Shown piece by piece: positions 1 to 11,198 of a stretch of 64,000 bases of DNA (positions are counted from its first letter, which is position 1; every line of letters begins with the position of its first letter). The notes under the pieces were generated by a model. It had not been told where the DNA came from, did not search any database, and saw nothing but the letters and a program-made list of their open reading frames with translations. The DNA is taken from positions 91,105 through 155,104 of the forward strand of contig NZ_QJSH01000006.1 in the NCBI RefSeq assembly GCF_003426025.1, in the 5' to 3' direction. The position numbers and the translations under genes were made by a program. The stretch comes from Paraliobacillus quinghaiensis. Its GTDB lineage: Bacteria > Bacillota > Bacilli > Bacillales > Amphibacillaceae.

Positions 1-312
1 GATGAGCTTCTAGAAGGTATGGAAGAAGCTAAAGAGCAAATGTTTGGAAAGTCGAAAATAGAAAAACAAAAACCAAATCCATTTGCAGCACCTCCTAAGC
101 AAGCTGTTAAAAAAGCTGCACAAAAAACAACAACTGGTGGAGAAAAACTTGGCTGGCAAGTTGGTGACAAAGCAAATCATAAAAAATGGGGCCAAGGTAC
201 TGTTGTTAGAGCATCAGGAGAAGGCGAATCAATGGAATTGGATATTGCATTCCCTGCTCCAGTAGGTATTAAACGATTGTTAGCAAAATTCGCTCCGATT
301 ACCAAAGAATAA
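1..312 (+). CDS. pcrA: ATP-dependent DNA helicase PcrA, C-terminal end (partial)
   Basis: The reading frame is already open at base 1 and ends at the TAA at 310-312, so only the last ~103 codons of a gene that starts outside the window are seen. A low-complexity K/Q/A-rich linker is followed by a small C-terminal Tudor-like domain ([15 protein letters not shown] ... [22 protein letters not shown]), which is the typical tail of Bacillus-type PcrA and binds RNA polymerase. PcrA is a 3'-5' UvrD-like helicase for repair and plasmid replication; the motor domains are not in the window. ligA follows 18 bp downstream, the usual pcrA-ligA-camS order. Confidence 0.93.
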   Translation, partial: DELLEGMEEAKEQMFGKSKIEKQKPNPFAAPPKQAVKKAAQKTTTGGEKLGWQVGDKANHKKWGQGTVVRASGEGESMELDIAFPAPVGIKRLLAKFAPITKE

Positions 313-2343
<2,031 letters not shown>

Positions 2344-2381
2344 TGCTTTATGGTACAAAAAAGGGAGAGGAGGAATGCAAG

Positions 2382-3593
2382 ATGAATAAGAATATTATAC
2401 CTTTCTTACTAATACTGCTTCTTATTTTGACAAGTTGTGCTCCTTCATTTGAAAATCAAGATGAAGTAGTAGAAGATAGTACATCTGAAGAAACAGGGAC
2501 AGAAACTGCGATCATTCCAAGGTATAGTGTATCAGACCAAGATTATCAAGTTTTGCTTCCTTATAAATTAAGTCAATCAAGAGGTGTTATTGTAAATCAG
2601 GTGGCCAATCGTTTAGATATTGGTGCGTTTGAAGAAGGTTTAAGAAGGCACTCTACTGATGTATTTAATCCAGATGATTATTATTTTCAAGAAGGCCAAA
2701 AGATTACATCAGACATCGTTTATGAATGGTTGGAACGCTACTCTGAAGATGACGAAGGAAGAAGTAACCCATTAGGACTGAACCCTGAAATTGAGGGAAT
2801 TGACGATGATGAATTTAAGGAATTAAACGATGATGAAAAGAAAATAGCAGAGAAAAGAGCAATTGAAGCTGAACGTAATAACCCGAAGTATCTATCCCAT
2901 ATCTTAGAGCAAGATTACTTGATAAAGTCAGATGACAATTCTGTTCAACTAGCAGGTATATCAATTGGAATTGCGATGAAATCACATTATCGTTTTGTAT
3001 CACCGAAGGGTCTGACTTATTATGAAGATATTGATATAGATACGATGTTATCAGAAGCCAATCGTGTAGCCAAAGAAGTTGTGAATCGCTTACGTGCCAG
3101 GGAAGAATTAGCAGAAGTTCCGATTATGATTGCTGTTTATCGAGAAGCGGCACGAAATGATTTAGTACCAGGGAATTTCGTAAGAAAAGCAACTGTTGAG
3201 GGTGGAAGCACTTCAATAGGTGAATGGCAAGCAATTGACGAAGAGTATGTCCTATTCCCATCCAATGAAGCAGAGGATAAAGATCCTGATATGGCTGCTA
3301 ATTTAGACGATTTCAAAAAGGATATTGCAGATTACTTCCCAAATTATGTTGGGGTAATTGGAAAAGGGTTTTATATAGATGATCAATTACAAAAGTTAAC
3401 ATTGGAAATTCCAGTTCAATTCAGCGGTAAAGCAGAGGTGAACGGATTTACACAATACGTATATGGATTGGTTATGGAAGGATTTCAAAATCATTTTGAT
3501 CTAGAAATTAACATTACTTCAAGTGATAAGCAAGAGAGCTTGATTTTTCGTAAAGCAAGCAATGATGAACCTACCGTCCATATTTATAATTAA
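2382..3593 (+). CDS. camS: CamS family lipoprotein (sex pheromone precursor family)
   Basis: Exported lipoprotein of 403 residues in the CamS family, whose signal peptide in enterococci and staphylococci can be processed to a peptide pheromone. The start is the ATG at 2382, 8 bases after GGAGAGGAGG; an upstream in-frame start lacks a ribosome site. Residues 1-20 form a signal peptide ending in the lipobox LTSC, followed by an acidic linker and the conserved CamS domain (SRGVIVNQVANRLDIGAFEEGLRRHS; PVQFSGKAEVNGFTQYVYG). It lies directly behind ligA, as in many Bacilli. No pheromone role can be shown from sequence; function in Bacillaceae is unclear. Confidence 0.88.
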   Translation: MNKNIIPFLLILLLILTSCAPSFENQDEVVEDSTSEETGTETAIIPRYSVSDQDYQVLLPYKLSQSRGVIVNQVANRLDIGAFEEGLRRHSTDVFNPDDYYFQEGQKITSDIVYEWLERYSEDDEGRSNPLGLNPEIEGIDDDEFKELNDDEKKIAEKRAIEAERNNPKYLSHILEQDYLIKSDDNSVQLAGISIGIAMKSHYRFVSPKGLTYYEDIDIDTMLSEANRVAKEVVNRLRAREELAEVPIMIAVYREAARNDLVPGNFVRKATVEGGSTSIGEWQAIDEEYVLFPSNEAEDKDPDMAANLDDFKKDIADYFPNYVGVIGKGFYIDDQLQKLTLEIPVQFSGKAEVNGFTQYVYGLVMEGFQNHFDLEINITSSDKQESLIFRKASNDEPTVHIYN

Positions 3594-3616
3594 TTATTAC
3601 GTTCATTATATGAATA

Positions 3617-3663
3617 TAGCAACTATTTAATGTTCCAATAGTTGCTAATCTAGTCCTTTTTTT
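3617..3663 (+). terminator. Probable terminator after camS
   Basis: An 11-bp perfect stem (TAGCAACTATT at 3617-3627 with its complement at 3637-3647), a 9-base loop and a run of seven T at 3657-3663. The T run starts nine bases after the stem, so termination may be partial. It separates the pcrA-ligA-camS unit from gatCAB. Confidence 0.6.
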
Positions 3664-3720
3664 GCTATTATCATAAGTATTGTTAATCTACGTAGAAAAG
3701 AGAAAGTGGAGGTGAAAGTA

Positions 3721-4011
3721 ATGTCAGAAATTTCAAAAGATCAAGTAAAACACGTAGCACATTTAGCGCGTTTAGCAATTTCAGAAGAAGAAGTCGAAAA
3801 AATGACAAAACAACTTGGGGACATTATTAGTTATGCAGAATTATTAAATGATTTGGATACAGATAATGTTGAGCCGACAACCCATGTATTAGATCTGAAA
3901 AATGTTATGCGTAAAGATGAACCAAGAAAATGGATTGAGAAAGAGGATGCACTCAAGAATGCACCAGATCACAAAAATGGTCAATTCCGCGTCCCTTCTA
4001 TACTAGAATAA
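3721..4011 (+). CDS. gatC: Asp-tRNA(Asn)/Glu-tRNA(Gln) amidotransferase subunit C
   Basis: Small subunit of the GatCAB transamidosome, which converts misacylated Glu-tRNA(Gln) and Asp-tRNA(Asn) to the correct amidated forms. The 96-residue protein is of normal length and shows the family signature ([28 protein letters not shown], then VEPTTHV). GTGGAGGTGA at 3706-3715 selects the ATG at 3721 rather than the upstream in-frame GTG, which is part of the ribosome site. First gene of gatCAB; gatA follows 15 bp later. Confidence 0.96.
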   Translation: MSEISKDQVKHVAHLARLAISEEEVEKMTKQLGDIISYAELLNDLDTDNVEPTTHVLDLKNVMRKDEPRKWIEKEDALKNAPDHKNGQFRVPSILE

Positions 4012-4026
4012 GGAGGTTTAAGGCTT

Positions 4027-5496
4027 ATGTCATTGTTTGATTATACATTAAAAGAGATACAAGATAAGCTACATAACAAAGAAATTACTGTCAGTGATCT
4101 AGTTGCAGCATCCTATGAACGGATCCATGCTGTGGATGATCAAGTAAAAGCATTTATTACGTTAAATGAAGAAGCAGCACGTGCCAAAGCTAGTGAACTA
4201 GATAAGCAGGTAGATGGAGCTTCAAACCCATTGTTCGGTATACCTCTTGGTGTGAAGGATAATATGGTAACAAAAGGCTTACGTACGACGTGTGCGAGTC
4301 AGATTTTAGATAACTTTAATGATCCGCTATATAATGCAACTGTCGTTGATAAATTAGAAGAAGAAAATACAGTTACAATTGGTAAGTTGAATATGGATGA
4401 ATTTGCAATGGGTTCATCAAATGAAAACTCTAGCTACGCAGCAACTCGTAATCCTTGGAATACCGATTATGTACCAGGTGGTTCTAGTGGTGGTTCTGCA
4501 GCAGCAGTTGCAGCTCGTGAAGTGTTCTTTTCACTAGGCTCTGATACTGGTGGGTCAATTCGTCAACCGGCAGCATTCTGTGGTGTTGTAGGATTGAAAC
4601 CAACATATGGCCTTGTATCAAGATTTGGATTAGTTGCATTTGCTTCTTCTCTTGATCAAATTGGACCGATTACAAAATCAGTAGAAGATAATGCGCATTT
4701 ATTACAGGCAATTGCTGGACACGATCCGATGGACTCCACGTCTGCAAATATTGAAGTTCCAGATTATAGTGCAGCTCTTAAACAAGACGTAAAAGGTTTA
4801 AGAATCGCTGTACCTAAAGAGTATTTGCAAGAAGGTGTCGCACCAGAAGTAAAAGAAGCAGTTTTACAAGCACTAAAAGTATATGAAGACTTAGGTGCAA
4901 CTTGGGAAGAGGTTTCATTACCACACTCACAATATGCAGTAGCAGCTTATTATTTACTATCTTCATCAGAAGCTTCAGCAAACCTTGCTCGCTTTGATGG
5001 TGTACGATACGGTGTTCGGTCTGAAAATGCAACGAACATGTTAGATATGTTTAAGCTTTCTCGTAGTGAAGGATTTGGTGATGAAGTAAAACGTCGTATC
5101 ATGCTTGGAACATTTGCATTAAGTTCGGGTTACTATGATGCTTATTATAAAAAAGCACAAAAAGTTCGTACATTAATTAAGAATGATTTTGAAAAAGTTT
5201 TTGAAGACTATGACGTGATTGTTGGACCAACAACACCAACCCCTGCATTTAAAGTAGGAGAAAAAGTTGATGATCCATTAACAATGTATGCAAATGATAT
5301 TTTAACAATTCCAGTAAACTTAGCTGGTGTTCCGGGAATGTCACTTCCTTGTGGTTTCTCAAGTGATGGTTTACCAATTGGTCTACAAATTATCGGTAAA
5401 CACTTTGATGAAAGTACAATATATCGCACAGCATATGCTTTTGAACAAGCTACAGATCACCATAAAAAAACCCCTGAATTGGGAGGTGCGAAATAA
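4027..5496 (+). CDS. gatA: Glutamyl-tRNA(Gln) amidotransferase subunit A
   Basis: Amidase subunit that releases ammonia from glutamine and passes it to GatB. The 489-residue protein has the amidase-signature core: catalytic Lys in PLGVKDN, the Gly/Ser-rich stretch [13 protein letters not shown] and the [11 protein letters not shown] motif carrying the cis-Ser and nucleophile Ser. AGGAGG at 4012-4017 precedes the ATG. Its stop overlaps the gatB start (TAATG), which implies translational coupling. Confidence 0.97.
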   Translation: MSLFDYTLKEIQDKLHNKEITVSDLVAASYERIHAVDDQVKAFITLNEEAARAKASELDKQVDGASNPLFGIPLGVKDNMVTKGLRTTCASQILDNFNDPLYNATVVDKLEEENTVTIGKLNMDEFAMGSSNENSSYAATRNPWNTDYVPGGSSGGSAAAVAAREVFFSLGSDTGGSIRQPAAFCGVVGLKPTYGLVSRFGLVAFASSLDQIGPITKSVEDNAHLLQAIAGHDPMDSTSANIEVPDYSAALKQDVKGLRIAVPKEYLQEGVAPEVKEAVLQALKVYEDLGATWEEVSLPHSQYAVAAYYLLSSSEASANLARFDGVRYGVRSENATNMLDMFKLSRSEGFGDEVKRRIMLGTFALSSGYYDAYYKKAQKVRTLIKNDFEKVFEDYDVIVGPTTPTPAFKVGEKVDDPLTMYANDILTIPVNLAGVPGMSLPCGFSSDGLPIGLQIIGKHFDESTIYRTAYAFEQATDHHKKTPELGGAK

Positions 5497-6926
5497 TGAA
5501 TTTTGAAACAGTTATTGGTCTTGAAGTCCATGTTGAGCTAAAAACAGATTCAAAGATTTTCAGCCCAAGCTTTAACCATTTTGGAGCTGAAGCAAATGAA
5601 AACATCAATCCGATTGATTTAGGGTATCCAGGTGTATTGCCGGTACTAAATCAAGAAGCGGTTAATTATGCAATGAAAGCATCAATGGCAATTAATTGTG
5701 ATATTGCTACGAATACTAAATTCGATCGTAAAAACTACTTTTATCCAGATAATCCTAAGGCTTATCAAATCTCACAATTTGATAAACCAATTGGTGAGAA
5801 TGGTTGGATTGAAATTGAAGTTGAAGGAAAGAAAAAGCGTATTGGTATTACGCGCCTGCACTTAGAAGAAGATGCAGGTAAATTAACACATAGTGGTGAT
5901 GGCTACTCACTTGTCGATTACAATAGACAAGGAACACCATTGGTGGAGATTGTATCTGAACCAGATCTTCGCTCACCAGCTGAAGCTTATGCGTATCTTG
6001 AAAAGTTGAAAAACATAATCCAATTTACAGGTGTATCTGATTGTAAGATGGAAGAAGGATCATTACGTTGTGATGCCAACATCTCGATTCGTCCAATTGG
6101 ACAAGAAGAATTTGGTGTTAAAACGGAATTGAAAAACTTGAATTCATTCTCTTTTGTTCAAAAAGGGCTAGAGTTTGAAGAAAAACGCCAACAAGAGGTA
6201 TTACTAGCTGGCGGTGAAATCCTACAAGAAACACGTCGATATGATGAACAAACAAAAGAGACTATTCTAATGCGTGTTAAGGAAGGTTCAGATGATTATC
6301 GTTACTTCCCGGAACCTGATCTTGTACCTTTATATATAGATGATGCTTGGAAGGAAAGAATTCGTGCTGAAATACCAGAATTACCAGATGCACGGAAATT
6401 ACGTTACATTAATGAATTAGAATTACCTGCTTATGATGCGAGTGTTTTAACTAGCACAAAAGAGATGTCTGACTTTTTTGAGTCAACAATTGCAGCAGGA
6501 GCTGATGTGAAACAAGCTTCAAACTGGTTAATGGGTGAAGTTTCTGCTTATATGAATAAACAACAAAAAGAACTTCATGATCTTGCCTTAACACCAGAAG
6601 GATTAGCAAAAATGATTAAGCTAATAGAAGATGGAACGATTTCATCTAAGATTGCGAAAAAAGTTTTTGCAGAGCTTGTTGAAAAAGGTGGAGATCCTGA
6701 AAAAATCGTAAAAGATAAGGGACTTGTTCAAATCTCTGATGAAGGTCAATTAACTGAAATTATTTCAGCCCTTCTTGATAAGAATGAACAATCTATTATT
6801 GACTATAAGAATGGGAAAGACAAAGCACTTGGTTTCTTAGTAGGACAAGTGATGAAGGAAACAAAAGGCCAAGCAAACCCACCTATGGTAAACAAAATTA
6901 TTTTAGCAGAAATCGAAAAAAGATAA
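5496..6926 (+). CDS. gatB: Asp-tRNA(Asn)/Glu-tRNA(Gln) amidotransferase subunit B
   Basis: tRNA-binding and kinase subunit of GatCAB: it phosphorylates the misacylated aminoacyl group and transfers ammonia to it. The 476-residue protein starts with the family motif [14 protein letters not shown], contains the cradle domain ([24 protein letters not shown]) and ends in the helical YqeY-like tail domain. Its ATG overlaps the gatA stop by one base, and GGGAGG inside the gatA end serves as ribosome site. Last gene of the operon. Confidence 0.97.
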   Translation: MNFETVIGLEVHVELKTDSKIFSPSFNHFGAEANENINPIDLGYPGVLPVLNQEAVNYAMKASMAINCDIATNTKFDRKNYFYPDNPKAYQISQFDKPIGENGWIEIEVEGKKKRIGITRLHLEEDAGKLTHSGDGYSLVDYNRQGTPLVEIVSEPDLRSPAEAYAYLEKLKNIIQFTGVSDCKMEEGSLRCDANISIRPIGQEEFGVKTELKNLNSFSFVQKGLEFEEKRQQEVLLAGGEILQETRRYDEQTKETILMRVKEGSDDYRYFPEPDLVPLYIDDAWKERIRAEIPELPDARKLRYINELELPAYDASVLTSTKEMSDFFESTIAAGADVKQASNWLMGEVSAYMNKQQKELHDLALTPEGLAKMIKLIEDGTISSKIAKKVFAELVEKGGDPEKIVKDKGLVQISDEGQLTEIISALLDKNEQSIIDYKNGKDKALGFLVGQVMKETKGQANPPMVNKIILAEIEKR

Positions 6927-6934
6927 CTATTTGT

Positions 6935-6975
6935 AGAAGGCTACTAGCATGAACAGTGTGTAGCCTTCTCTTATT
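6935..6975 (+). terminator. Possible terminator after gatB
   Basis: A 10-bp perfect stem (AGAAGGCTAC at 6935-6944, complement at 6960-6969) with a 15-base loop directly after the gatB stop. The tail is only moderately T-rich, so its strength is uncertain. Confidence 0.5.
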
Positions 6976-7017
6976 GCTTAAATGATATGATTTTGTAAAA
7001 GACATATTTTAATTAAT

Positions 7018-7025
7018 GATATAAT
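7018..7025 (+). promoter_or_regulatory. Extended -10 promoter of dgkB
   Basis: TGATATAAT gives a consensus -10 (TATAAT at 7020-7025) with the TG extension. No good -35 lies at the usual distance. It is 65 bp before the dgkB start in an AT-rich spacer. Confidence 0.5.
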
Positions 7026-7090
7026 ACCTTTTAATTAAGTAAAAAAAGATGTATCATATTTGATAAATATGGAAGAATTAAAGGGGGTTC

Positions 7091-8002
7091 ATGATGCAAC
7101 GTGCCCGTATTATTTATAATCCAACTTCTGGACGAGAAGGCTTTAAAAAGGAATTACCTGACGTACTAGAACGTTTTGAACAGGCAGGATATGAAACATC
7201 TGTACATGCAACTACAGGAGTAGGAGATGCGACAGATGCTGCACGTATAGCTGTTGAGAGGAAATTTGATATTATTGTTGTGGCAGGTGGAGATGGTACG
7301 ATTAATGAAGTTATTAATGGAATGGCAGAACAGGAGCACCGACCAAAGTTGGGGATAATTCCTGTTGGAACTACAAATGATTTTTGTAGAGCCCTCTGTA
7401 TCCCGAGAAATATTCAAAAAGCAGTGGATGTCATCTTAGAAAATCGTTTGCTAGCTTTAGATATTGGTCGTGTGAATGAGCACTATTTCATGAATATAGC
7501 TGGTGGTGGAAAACTAACCGAATTGTCCTATGAAGTACCTAGTAAATTAAAAACGATGTTAGGCCAACTAGCATATTATTTAAAAGGTGTTGAGATGTTG
7601 CCATCATTACGCCCGATTAAAGTGCAAATTGAATATGATGGTAAGCTGTTTGAAGATGAGATTATGCTATTTCTTGTGGCAAATACGAATTCAGTTGGTG
7701 GATTTGAAAAGTTAGCCCCATCTGCTGAAATGAATGATGGTCTGTTTGACTTATTAATCTTACGAAAAACAAATTTAGCAGAATTCGTTCGGATTGCTTC
7801 CTTAGCATTACGAGGTGCTCATTTAGAAGATGATCGAATCTTTTATACCCGTGCTAACCGAATCAAAGTAAAAACAGAAGAAAAGATGCAATTAAATATT
7901 GACGGAGAATTTGGTGGCTTATTGCCAGGAGAATTTGTAAACTTGCATCAACATATTAAATACTTTGTTCCAGAATCTTTTCTAAAGAAAGAAGAAAGCT
8001 AA
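7091..8002 (+). CDS. dgkB: Diacylglycerol kinase DgkB (DagK)
   Basis: Soluble lipid kinase that phosphorylates diacylglycerol released during lipoteichoic acid synthesis so that it can be recycled. The 303-residue protein has the DAGK catalytic domain: RARIIYNPTSGRE at the N terminus, nucleotide-binding VVAGGDGTINEVING, GIIPVGTTNDFCRAL, and the C-terminal QLNIDGEFGGLLPGEF. It is closely similar in pattern to B. subtilis DgkB. AAGGGGG at 7081-7087 lies just upstream; ATG at 7091 or 7094 are both possible. The gene order with gatCAB upstream and rlmCD downstream is conserved in Bacillus, but here an insertion element separates it from rlmCD. Confidence 0.95.
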   Translation: MMQRARIIYNPTSGREGFKKELPDVLERFEQAGYETSVHATTGVGDATDAARIAVERKFDIIVVAGGDGTINEVINGMAEQEHRPKLGIIPVGTTNDFCRALCIPRNIQKAVDVILENRLLALDIGRVNEHYFMNIAGGGKLTELSYEVPSKLKTMLGQLAYYLKGVEMLPSLRPIKVQIEYDGKLFEDEIMLFLVANTNSVGGFEKLAPSAEMNDGLFDLLILRKTNLAEFVRIASLALRGAHLEDDRIFYTRANRIKVKTEEKMQLNIDGEFGGLLPGEFVNLHQHIKYFVPESFLKKEES

Positions 8003-8030
8003 GTGTAGCTAAGTCTTCTTTCTTTTTTTA
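7984..8030 (+). terminator. Terminator of dgkB
   Basis: A 12-bp perfect stem (AAAGAAAGAAGA at 7984-7995 with its complement at 8014-8025) overlapping the last codons of dgkB, with a smaller inner hairpin (AGCTA/TAGCT) and a T-rich tail. Confidence 0.8.
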
Positions 8031-8104
8031 TTTTGTGTTTCGACATAAATAGCATATTTCCCGGGAAATGTAATGTTAAGTCGACATCTTAATGTTGTAC
8101 ATTT

Positions 8105-8260
8105 GTCAACAACCCATGACTGAAGTCACGGGCTTGTAAGGTATTACAACCTTTAGAAATTACAGCGGACAACAAGACCAGCGTCTTGCCCTTTAAACCA
8201 TGCCAGAGGTACTGTTTAGGCTCCAAGCAACCCGTTTTTTTATCATTTAAGCCACAACTA
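8105..8260 (-). ncRNA. Predicted omega RNA (TnpB guide RNA scaffold)
   Basis: In the IS605 family the stretch from the tnpB 3' end to the right end is transcribed as a guide RNA whose scaffold ends in the terminal hairpin. Here ~140 bases lie between the tnpB stop (8247) and the CCCATGAC/GTCACGGG hairpin, with internal short inverted repeats. The guide would be the flanking sequence just below ~8105. This is an inference from family architecture; no structure was computed. Confidence 0.4.
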
Positions 8261-9533
8261 TTTGTGGCAGAATTTCATCTTTCGTAAAGTATTTCCCATA
8301 TTGCTTAAGGTTGAACGCAGCGTTAATATCTCGGTCAAGATGTGCGCCACAAGAAGGGCAATCCCATTCACGAACAGCTACATTGCCTTTTAGTACAGTA
8401 TTCTTATGACTGCAAGTCGAACATAATTGTGTAGACGCAAAATTTTTCGGTGCTTTAACGTAGTATTTTCCTTGCTGTTCCAGTTTATATTTTATATACA
8501 AGCGGAAGGTACCAAACCCATTATCTTGCTGATTTTTGGCATAATGCTTGTTTTGTCCAATCGCGCGAAGGTCTATGTTTTCTACTACAATCATGTCATA
8601 TTGATTCGCAAGAGCATAGGATTTCTTGTGAAGCCAATCTTTTCGTTGGTTTACAACTTTGTTCTGTAGTCTTGAAACAAGTAGTCGCTGTTTTTCCCAA
8701 CGATTAGAGCCCTTCACTCTGCCTGACAATATGCGTTGTTCTTTGGCTAGACGTTCTTTCATTTTTCGATAATAGTGCGGATAATTGGCTTTCTTACCCT
8801 CGCTATCTACGAAAAAATGAGATTGCGAATAATCTAGTCCCAAAATGCGATTTGGTATACCAATGCTTGGAATTTCCTTTGGAAATTCAACACAAATAGA
8901 CACATCAAATTGTCCTTTCGTGTTTATCGTAACCGTTACATTTTTAATTTTACTACCATGTGGCAATGGTCTATGTGTATGTAACTTCAACCCAACGACT
9001 TTCACAGAAGATTTTTGCGCTGATGGAAGATATAATATGTCATCTTCGATGTAGATATTTCCGTTTTGGTTAAATGTCGTGTAGCTAGATTTGCTACCTT
9101 TACGAGAATGGAATTTGGGCATTCCTTTTAAATCACGAAATGTCGGTTCTATCCCTAGTGTCTTCTGACGTTTCAAGGCAGCTTTCTTGTATTGTTTCTT
9201 ATAGGCAATTTTATTAAAGGCTGTAACTGCCTTGTTGAAGTGTTGCTTTGCTTCGTTAGAAGCAAAGGCGTCCACAAGATACAAGTAGGCTACATGATCG
9301 TCACTTACGGCTTGTTTTTTAAATGCAGAGACAGTCGGCATGCCCATCTTCTTTAAAGAAGGTAGTTTGTCACCAATTTGATAATCGTTCTTTTCCAAGT
9401 AGTCATATAGATAGGCAACGTGAAGGTTATACATCTTTCTATCTGCACCAAAACACTGTCGTAAATACGTTTCTACTTCATCAGAAATAGGGATAGCACG
9501 ATACACATAGCCACGGTTTACTAATTCAAGCAT
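8247..9533 (-). CDS. tnpB: RNA-guided endonuclease TnpB
   Basis: IS605 OrfB/TnpB nuclease, the ancestor family of Cas12. The 428-residue protein keeps the three RuvC acidic residues: Asp in GLDYSQ, Glu in VVENIDLRAIG and Asp in DRDINAAFN. It also keeps the four-cysteine zinc finger (CSTCSHKN ... CPSCGAHLD), so it looks catalytically intact. The ATG at 9533 follows GGAGGTGA with good spacing; an upstream in-frame TTG lacks such a site. TnpB cuts DNA next to a TAM under omega RNA guidance, which helps retain the element. No tnpA is nearby. Confidence 0.93.
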   Translation of the reverse strand: MLELVNRGYVYRAIPISDEVETYLRQCFGADRKMYNLHVAYLYDYLEKNDYQIGDKLPSLKKMGMPTVSAFKKQAVSDDHVAYLYLVDAFASNEAKQHFNKAVTAFNKIAYKKQYKKAALKRQKTLGIEPTFRDLKGMPKFHSRKGSKSSYTTFNQNGNIYIEDDILYLPSAQKSSVKVVGLKLHTHRPLPHGSKIKNVTVTINTKGQFDVSICVEFPKEIPSIGIPNRILGLDYSQSHFFVDSEGKKANYPHYYRKMKERLAKEQRILSGRVKGSNRWEKQRLLVSRLQNKVVNQRKDWLHKKSYALANQYDMIVVENIDLRAIGQNKHYAKNQQDNGFGTFRLYIKYKLEQQGKYYVKAPKNFASTQLCSTCSHKNTVLKGNVAVREWDCPSCGAHLDRDINAAFNLKQYGKYFTKDEILPQIVVA

Positions 9534-9815
9534 TGGTTTCACCTCCAATCATTTTTCTTTTTGGTTTTGGATATAATTACTTTTGATACGGCTATCACCT
9601 TATGTTCATTATATCACATGCATATAGAAAAACGTTGATTTATGAATTGATTTAGTCCGATAGAACATGTCGGACAATTGAGTTAGCAGAAGCTAACCCT
9701 TGTCCGAAGTCGATTCATCTCATGACTAAATTCACGAGGGTTCTCGACTATTTCCTAAAATATATATATTATGATAAACTTTGAATAGTATGTGAAAATG
9801 AAGGACGTTGATAAA

Positions 9816-11198
9816 ATGGAAAAAAAACAGGTCCCAGTGCAAAAAAATCAAACAATAACACTAGACTTTGAAGATATTACCCATGAAGGAAATGGTGTTG
9901 GTAAATTAGATGGCTATCCTCTGTTTGTCCCATATGCACTACCTGGTGAAAAGGGAAAAGTAAAGGTAATCAAAGTAAAGAAAAACTTTGCGATTGGTAA
10001 GTTACTTGATATCGAAGAAACAAGTAATGAAAGAGTTGAGCCCCCATGTAACGTGTATTACCAGTGTGGTGGTTGCCAATTACAGCATATGAGTTACAGT
10101 ATGCAAAGTGAGATGAAAAGAAATCAAGTAATAAATACGTTGAAAAAAATCGGTCATATAGAGGATGTTACTGTTCATCCAACAATAGGTATGGATGATC
10201 CGTGGCGTTATCGTAATAAAGTTCAAATTCCAGTCGCAGAACGAAATGGTAAATTAATCACTGGATTTTACCGGAAGAAAAGCCACGAAATTATCGATGA
10301 TATGGATCGTTGCATCATTACCTCAGAAGTAAATGATCGCATGGTTGAAGCTGTGCGAAGCATCGCAGATCGACTTGGTATACCAGCATATGATGAGAAG
10401 TCACATCGCGGCATCTTACGTCACATTATGGTTCGGACTGGGGAAGCAACAAACGAAACAATGATCGTTATTGTAACAAGAACTGCCGAATTACCATATA
10501 AAAAAGAGCTGATCAAAGCATTACATGAAACATATCCGCACGTAAAGTCGATTGTGCAAAATATTAATAAAGAACGGACAAATGTTATTTTAGGAAAAGA
10601 AACAAAAGTGTTGTGGGGCGAGAAATATATTTATGACAAGATTGGAGATATCAAGTTTGCGATTTCCGGAAAATCTTTTTATCAAGTTAACCCTACACAA
10701 ACAAAAAAATTATATGATACAGCTTTAGAATATGCAAATTTAACTGGTGGAGAAACAGTAATTGATGCCTATTGTGGTATTGGTACGATCTCACTATTTT
10801 TAGCGCAAAAGGCAAAGAAAGTTTATGGTGTTGAAATTGTTCCAGAAGCAATTAGTGATGCCAAAGAAAATGCAAAGTTAAATAATATCGATAACGCAGA
10901 ATTCTTTGTAGGACAAGCAGAGAAAATTATGCCTTGGTGGACTTCGCAAGGATTAAAGCCAGATGTAATTGTTGTTGATCCACCACGAAAAGGGTGTGAT
11001 CAAGCATTATTGGAAGCAATGATCGCAATGGAACCAAAACGAATTGTTTATGTGTCCTGCAACCCATCAACATTAGCGCGTGACTTACACATCTTAGAAA
11101 ATGGTGGATATGAAACAAAGCAAGTGCAACCAGTTGATATGTTTCCACAGACCAGTCATGTGGAGTGTGTGTCGCAGTTAGTTTACACAGGCAAGTAG
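9816..11198 (+). CDS. rlmCD: 23S rRNA (uracil-5-)-methyltransferase RlmCD
   Basis: SAM-dependent methyltransferase of the RumA/TrmA class; the Bacillus enzyme makes both m5U747 and m5U1939 in 23S rRNA. The 460-residue protein has an N-terminal TRAM domain, a 4Fe-4S cysteine cluster ([14 protein letters not shown]), a SAM-binding region ([16 protein letters not shown]) and the catalytic Cys in [19 protein letters not shown] at 9801-9805 selects the ATG at 9816; the upstream in-frame GTG and ATG have no ribosome site. The last 16 bases overlap the convergent end of a serine recombinase gene, so the 3' end of rlmCD is probably an integration site. Confidence 0.95.
   Translation: MEKKQVPVQKNQTITLDFEDITHEGNGVGKLDGYPLFVPYALPGEKGKVKVIKVKKNFAIGKLLDIEETSNERVEPPCNVYYQCGGCQLQHMSYSMQSEMKRNQVINTLKKIGHIEDVTVHPTIGMDDPWRYRNKVQIPVAERNGKLITGFYRKKSHEIIDDMDRCIITSEVNDRMVEAVRSIADRLGIPAYDEKSHRGILRHIMVRTGEATNETMIVIVTRTAELPYKKELIKALHETYPHVKSIVQNINKERTNVILGKETKVLWGEKYIYDKIGDIKFAISGKSFYQVNPTQTKKLYDTALEYANLTGGETVIDAYCGIGTISLFLAQKAKKVYGVEIVPEAISDAKENAKLNNIDNAEFFVGQAEKIMPWWTSQGLKPDVIVVDPPRKGCDQALLEAMIAMEPKRIVYVSCNPSTLARDLHILENGGYETKQVQPVDMFPQTSHVECVSQLVYTGK

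Larger units (their letters stand above)
8105..9745 (-). mobile_element. IS605/IS1341-type element carrying only tnpB
   Basis: A solo tnpB gene is bounded by related hairpin ends. The end beyond the tnpB 3' side has CCCATGAC-TGAA-GTCACGGG (8113-8132). The end upstream of tnpB has CTCATGA...TCACGAG (9719-9738) plus two more subterminal hairpins (GTCCGA...TCGGAC at 9655-9675 and GTTAGC...GCTAAC at 9682-9697). Such imperfect palindromic ends without inverted repeats are typical of IS200/IS605. There is no tnpA, so movement would need a transposase in trans. The exact outer boundaries cannot be fixed from one copy. The element splits the usual dgkB-rlmCD pair. Confidence 0.85.
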
